In this document: positions 63,801 to 64,000 of the stretch, piece after piece | How the letters are laid out: each line of letters opens with the position of its first letter | Position numbering within the stretch: position 1 is the stretch's first letter | Assembly: GCA_964017065.1 (NCBI GenBank) | Contig: OZ024787.1 | Span: 6,569,301 to 6,633,300 of the forward strand | Origin: Haliclona indistincta | Lineage: Eukaryota > Porifera > Demospongiae > Haplosclerida > Chalinidae | DNA: 64,000 bases | Reading direction: 5' to 3' | Program-made: the position numbers and the translations under genes | Notes under the pieces: model-generated | What the model saw: the letters and a program-made list of their open reading frames with translations, nothing else | Databases searched by the model: none | Told to the model about the DNA's origin: nothing

Positions 63801-63932
63801 AGTCTCCCTCCACTACCTGACCTGGATCAGCTGCCAGGAGACATCACTATTGGACAAGCTGTGAGCACATGGAAACATGTCGTGATCTATCAGCACAAGA
63901 AGAGGACCAATACCACCCAGCATCTCTACTGA
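27886..63932 (+). CDS. RNF213-like giant AAA+ ATPase / E3 ubiquitin ligase, full length, RING-less
   Basis: The family is recognised from VVLDEVGLAEDSP, ALHPLLEDG, YVDLGLQTHR, FPIPLINRLEKHFVL and the RZ finger, all RNF213 signatures. My model has 76 exons (listed in the five block entries), 17,814 bases, 5,937 residues; human RNF213 is about 5,200. Order: three zinc ribbons, Pro/Gln-rich and repeat region, CBM20-like region, helical arm, degenerate AAA units with a P-loop in AAA2, active AAA3 and AAA4, E3 region, C-terminal domain. Vertebrate RNF213 is a cytosolic ligase acting on lipid droplets, bacteria and viruses; this role is inferred here. I chose the ATG at 27886 because it follows a 5' UTR splice acceptor and gives a Met-Ala-Ala start before the first zinc ribbon. 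Anomalies are the missing RING, an enlarged N-terminus and a 6.7 kb transposon-filled intron. Confidence 0.93.
27967..28197 (+). other. Triple zinc-ribbon module
   Basis: Three paired-cysteine modules follow one another: C28/C31 with C43/C46, C53/C56 with C67/C70, and C85/C90 with C101/C104. Each second half reads FC..CG (FCNQCG, FCSYCG, FCDNCG). Vertebrate RNF213 begins with a single such ribbon. The third module has C-x4-C rather than C-x2-C. Such ribbons usually bind zinc and mediate protein contacts; the partner here is unknown. Confidence 0.85.
29272..29720 (+). repeat. Coding minisatellite, SESGPRS repeats
   Basis: An 18-base unit of the type GAATCAGGACCTCGATCT repeats with substitutions, encoding SESGPRS, SESGPQS and SESGHPS. 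Within it a 48-base higher unit (SESEHSGPRSESGHPS) is repeated at least four times. All changes keep the frame. The result is a charged, disordered stretch of about 150 residues between the zinc ribbons and the folded core. Its length probably varies between alleles. Confidence 0.9.
32401..32974. mobile_element. TTAA MITE, piggyBac-like family, inverted copy
   Basis: This is the reverse complement of the family at 331-883. It keeps AACTAAAGGGTTAA at its right edge (TTAA 32971-32974), GGTCGTAAACTTTGACATGCC, and TGACTCCACCTA..GTAGACGTCATAA at the left. The left TTAA has decayed. No coding capacity. Confidence 0.7.
34445..35716 (+). CDS. Harbinger transposase (DDE_Tnp_4 type)
   Basis: 423 residues from the ATG at 34445, 172 bases inside the element, to TAA. 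After an Arg-rich start (residues 24-45) comes a helix-turn-helix-like stretch (LERRVAITLWVLATTSEYRT, VGHLFGVARNTVCVIVHE). The catalytic core follows: the first Asp in GSIDGSHVPV, then GWPGSVHDARVL, the second Asp in LVGDSAYPLLPWL, and the Glu in VVENAFGRLKARWR. Length and motif order match complete Harbinger transposases. It has no stop or frameshift. It should cut and paste the element together with the SANT protein encoded on the other strand. Confidence 0.92.
   Translation: MVSHRGASVVGFLTLMDGQSVERSYRRAGRRLRRRVRSRGRVVIAIAMAAVMLFVNEFYLAAVPRSIWMRQRSCNWWEDVVLQSFQDHDWIENFRVSKSTFLYLCDQLKSRIDKQNTVMRNCISLERRVAITLWVLATTSEYRTVGHLFGVARNTVCVIVHETCTAIVKKLLPVYVQFPERNGLVQVMDGFKQNFGIPQCAGSIDGSHVPVTPPCMNHTDYYNRKGWYSMLIQAVVDHEYLFRNLCIGWPGSVHDARVLANSSLYKKVINGQIFLGISNHAQIQGHPIRPFLVGDSAYPLLPWLIKPFSFSSSLTSEQKLFNYRISKGRVVVENAFGRLKARWRRLSKQIDMHIDNAPHIIAACCVLHNVCEVHKDNFDEDWLQELDTSTHVQPSCVSSNSSTNTSGGNEVREVLVDYFKNEN
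35850..36869 (-). CDS. Harbinger Myb/SANT-like DNA-binding protein
   Basis: 339 residues from the ATG at 36869 (minus), tail-to-tail with the transposase. The N-terminal 95 residues form a Myb/SANT-like trihelix domain (WTDDEVFKLIEIW, the Cys-Arg-Ser-Lys-Val-Lys-Lys-Leu helix, WRFFDALDEVFG). A Ser/Thr/Asp/Gly-rich spacer follows, containing GSGNTGSGS and STSSGSGNTSTSS repeats, then a Lys/Arg-rich coiled-coil-prone stretch (residues about 230-290) and a Gln/Tyr/Pro-rich tail. In known Harbingers this partner binds the element ends and brings in the transposase. The frame is intact. Confidence 0.9.
   Translation of the reverse strand: MAGWTDDEVFKLIEIWNEDGIQEQLEGSKRNKHVYEKLCTQLRGAGYVRTGEQCRSKVKKLRQQYKKIKDNNGMTGRGRGKWRFFDALDEVFGHRPATRPPVIFDTTDDQQSTDSHASNRAVSQPAPPSSASKDVNNPVEEEDTDTDGEETSTSAVPSLDHSIMSTSSSSSSSDSTSDGTGSASDNTISGSDNTGSGNTGSGSDGNTSTSSGSGNTSTSSGIASDNSEASKKDKEKTRKKRKTREEQLENVLTKVMKTVTDGMRDTEKMFIEVEEKRLSNEAEQRREERQFKLQLAQIFAGQPSSPPYHYPSQFYQPHPMIQPQQQCYQSHDGNNEQDQ
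38679..42231 (+). other. RNF213-like copy 2, block II: N-terminal arm / stalk (exons 8-18)
   Basis: Exons are 38679-38900, 38952-39138, 39191-39258, 39344-39653, 39754-39978, 40031-40223, 40417-40746, 40794-41371, 41431-41596, 41654-41877 and 41929-42231. They encode mostly helical sequence matching the arm of vertebrate RNF213: LLDLLEWDLWP-like helices, then CQKGQDVKDFQWMKEVIVRM, LQIRDALKLTGDFGLVERI and SVKETQGSVEVTS. Human RNF213 has the corresponding VKESLGLNGDFSVL and VNESHGSVE. No catalytic motif is seen. This arm curls around the motor in the vertebrate structure. Confidence 0.8.
42270..43446. mobile_element. Composite foldback element C
   Basis: The hairpin end TTAGGGAGGCACGGTAGTGA is at the left, then the reverse complement of the shared body (AACAAGATGGCGGCTACATAC onward), then the foldback (arms about 43060-43200 and 43290-43446). 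It lies in the intron 42232-43817. The remaining intron, 43447-43817, is AT-rich and unrecognised. Its orientation is opposite to that of element D. Confidence 0.65.
43818..48577 (+). other. RNF213-like copy 2, block III: linker and degenerate AAA units including AAA2 P-loop (exons 19-30)
   Basis: Exons are 43818-44974, 45048-45142, 45198-45275, 45604-45855, 46313-46514, 46566-46788, 46843-46968, 47301-47406, 47456-47618, 47662-47833, 48089-48201 and 48254-48577. Exon 19 is a long helical, then disordered acidic linker. Exon 22 (LPMPTYEEVLVCSERTTDEEVTLLWKRA) matches the vertebrate LPTYDEVLLC region. Exon 24 holds RAGMGKSLYIKR, the AAA2 P-loop, which binds ATP without turnover in the vertebrate structure. 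Exon 30 ends with the TVDNVIKILAIQMRFR helix leading into AAA3. Confidence 0.82.
46969..47300. repeat. Intron with foldback sequence
   Basis: Between exons 25 and 26, ACCCGTTATATCCCGCGGGAAAGGG at about 47034 pairs with CCCTTTCCCGAGGGATATAACGG at about 47106, enclosing GCGCGCTC and GAGCGC. A second copy of GACCCGTTATATCCCTC lies at about 47218. This is probably a small foldback element. It encodes nothing. Confidence 0.6.
48750..49495. mobile_element. MITE or foldback in the intron before AAA3
   Basis: Arms of about 80 bases pair across the intron: TTTTTGAAACTTGCGCAATT through ATGGTTGCCAAATTGC (48787-48845) against its imperfect complement at about 49385-49472. The many AATTTCGAAA motifs are internal. 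About 530 bases lie between the arms with no frame of interest. It sits in intron 48578-49541. Confidence 0.6.
49542..53387 (+). other. RNF213-like copy 2, block IV: AAA3 and AAA4 motors (exons 31-46)
   Basis: Exons are 49542-49674, 49734-49960, 50013-50095, 50142-50365, 50416-50532, 50593-50768, 50826-51048, 51540-51764, 51822-51952, 52021-52155, 52217-52403, 52456-52538, 52621-52864, 52923-53030, 53082-53167 and 53220-53387. AAA3 has Walker A MGETGCGKTRLI, Walker B ILFFDEANTT and a sensor-type Asn in AACNPYRK. AAA4 has Walker A VGKPGSSKSLAK, Walker B IVVLDEVGLA and sensor GISNWALDPAKMNRG. All key Lys, Asp and Glu residues are present, so both rings should hydrolyse ATP as in vertebrates. 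Exon 38 (51540) is where homology with copy 1 begins. Confidence 0.93.
51049..51539. other. Intron between AAA4 Walker A and Walker B exons
   Basis: This 491-base intron contains the duplication boundary: only its last 40 bases or so (from about 51500) are shared with the sequence upstream of copy 1. The rest has no recognisable repeat ends or frame. Confidence 0.6.
56354..57363. mobile_element. Non-autonomous Tc1/mariner-like element
   Basis: The termini CAGTGCTTTTAATCTAGAGG and the complement CCTCTAGATTAAAAGCACTG form inverted repeats of about 30 bases. They are flanked by TA on both sides (56352-56353 and 57364-57365). CAGTG ends and a TA target are hallmarks of Tc1/mariner. The 1,010 bases contain no transposase. 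It fills the intron between exons 53 and 54, leaving only about 52 bases of original intron. Confidence 0.85.
58848..59966. mobile_element. Composite foldback element B
   Basis: The hairpin end TTAGGGAGGCATGGTAATGC is at 58848, followed by the reverse complement of the shared body and then the foldback (arms about 59610-59755 and 59820-59966). It is in the same orientation as element C and occupies the intron 58811-60006. It is the insertion that copy 2 carries where copy 1 has the unrelated MITE 20580-21127. Confidence 0.7.
60501..60684 (+). other. RZ-type zinc finger exons of copy 2
   Basis: Exons 60501-60535 and 60587-60684 encode ECARGHPYFISE and CGRAYVESTCPVCGSGIGG. Cys, His, Cys, Cys and Cys line up with the vertebrate RNF213 finger (CPNGHPCSVGECG, then IICIDCHAPIGG). 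The Gly-Gly after the last Cys pair is conserved. In vertebrates this finger is essential for transfer of ubiquitin to bacterial lipid A. The preceding 73-base exon provides the helix leading in. Confidence 0.9.
61180..61360. mobile_element. Short MITE (CCGTATAG family) in copy 2 intron
   Basis: The ends CCGTATAGTGGGAAATTTTC and the complement of AAAAATTTCCCGCTATACGG are about 180 bases apart. Internal TTCGCGAA/GCGAAAA motifs repeat. In copy 1 the same intron is 49 bases (22397-22445) with no insertion. Confidence 0.8.
61816..61866 (+). other. 51-base intron that is open in frame
   Basis: GTGAGTGAG..TTGTCAG has good donor and acceptor, but reading through adds exactly 17 codons with no stop. 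The copy 1 equivalent (22882-22932) appears identical over its whole length. Removing it gives LKE|ESILRATRYLPEL, which aligns without a gap to vertebrate LQKEAELRLVKFLPEI, so I treat it as an intron. Confidence 0.75.
63140..63450. mobile_element. Foldback MITE with 11-base target duplication (Mutator-like)
   Basis: The arms are nearly perfect complements of about 67 bases, starting AGTCTGGGGGC. The flanks ATGCTGTACAT at 63129-63139 and 63451-63461 are identical. An 11-base duplication with long inverted repeats fits Mutator-like elements. It lies in intron 63123-63506 of copy 2, between the third- and second-last coding exons. It encodes nothing. Confidence 0.8.
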
Positions 63933-64000
63933 TCACTCACAAGAACTGTATAATCACATGTAGTAATAATTTGTCAATAGAGAGCTTTCTATAAATTAGT

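Larger units (their letters stand above)
53710..63932 (+). other. RNF213-like copy 2, block V: E3 region, RZ finger and C-terminal domain (exons 47-76)
   Basis: Exons are 53710-54067, 54124-54260, 54310-55349, 55401-55579, 55630-56015, 56073-56175, 56235-56332, 57395-57634, 57806-57911, 58069-58497, 58550-58666, 58715-58810, 60007-60066, 60119-60319, 60368-60440, 60501-60535, 60587-60684, 60749-60899, 60958-61147, 61382-61479, 61533-61590, 61643-61815, 61867-62008, 62060-62143, 62196-62382, 62445-62733, 62787-62978, 63033-63122, 63507-63676 and 63764-63932. The protein runs straight from the GELEKKKK helix (exon 53) to LDKHAMSSIRESCRAFFMEL (exon 54), where vertebrates have a RING. The RZ finger is in exons 62-63. 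The end is TSTWKHVVIY-like helix then a basic tail. Bases 63933-64000 are 3' UTR. Confidence 0.88.

Overview
This is a metazoan nuclear DNA window. Genes are split into many short GT-AG exons with introns often of only 50-60 bases, and the proteins belong to animal families. The rest is packed with short DNA transposons. Compact introns, moderate GC and many foldback or TTAA-flanked elements suit a compact invertebrate genome; a sponge is my guess, not something the sequence proves.

The main content is two copies of a giant RNF213-type gene (dynein-like AAA+ ATPase plus E3 ubiquitin ligase). The right-hand copy (27886-63932, plus strand) looks complete. I read 76 coding exons whose lengths sum to a multiple of three, about 5,937 residues. 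It starts with three zinc-ribbon modules, then a low-complexity repeat region, a CBM20-like region, an N-terminal arm, an AAA2-type P-loop, two complete AAA motors (AAA3, AAA4), and an E3 region with the RZ-type zinc finger. The RING finger found between the E3 shell parts in vertebrate RNF213 is absent from both copies. The left-hand copy (7692-23749) matches only the 3' half. It starts in an intron between the Walker A and Walker B of AAA4 and has lost about 220 C-terminal residues by an internal deletion, yet its 35 exons stay in frame.

Layout: 1-7385 is almost all repeats. 7386-23749 is the truncated RNF213-like copy, with one intron swollen to 6.6 kb by nested transposons (TTAA MITEs, and a hAT element whose transposase is itself interrupted). 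24092-27400 (minus) is a 363-residue ankyrin-type gene of six exons. 27553-27821 is a short promoter region shared head-to-head by the ankyrin gene and the full RNF213-like gene; it holds a TATA-like box followed at once by a perfect kappa-B-type site. 31996-38678 is one huge intron carrying an intact-looking PIF/Harbinger transposon (transposase plus Myb/SANT protein) inserted in another TTAA element. From 38679 to 63932 the RNF213-like gene continues, with MITEs in several introns.

All boundaries were read by eye from splice signals, reading phase and comparison of the two copies. No database search was run, and family assignments rest on recognised motifs.
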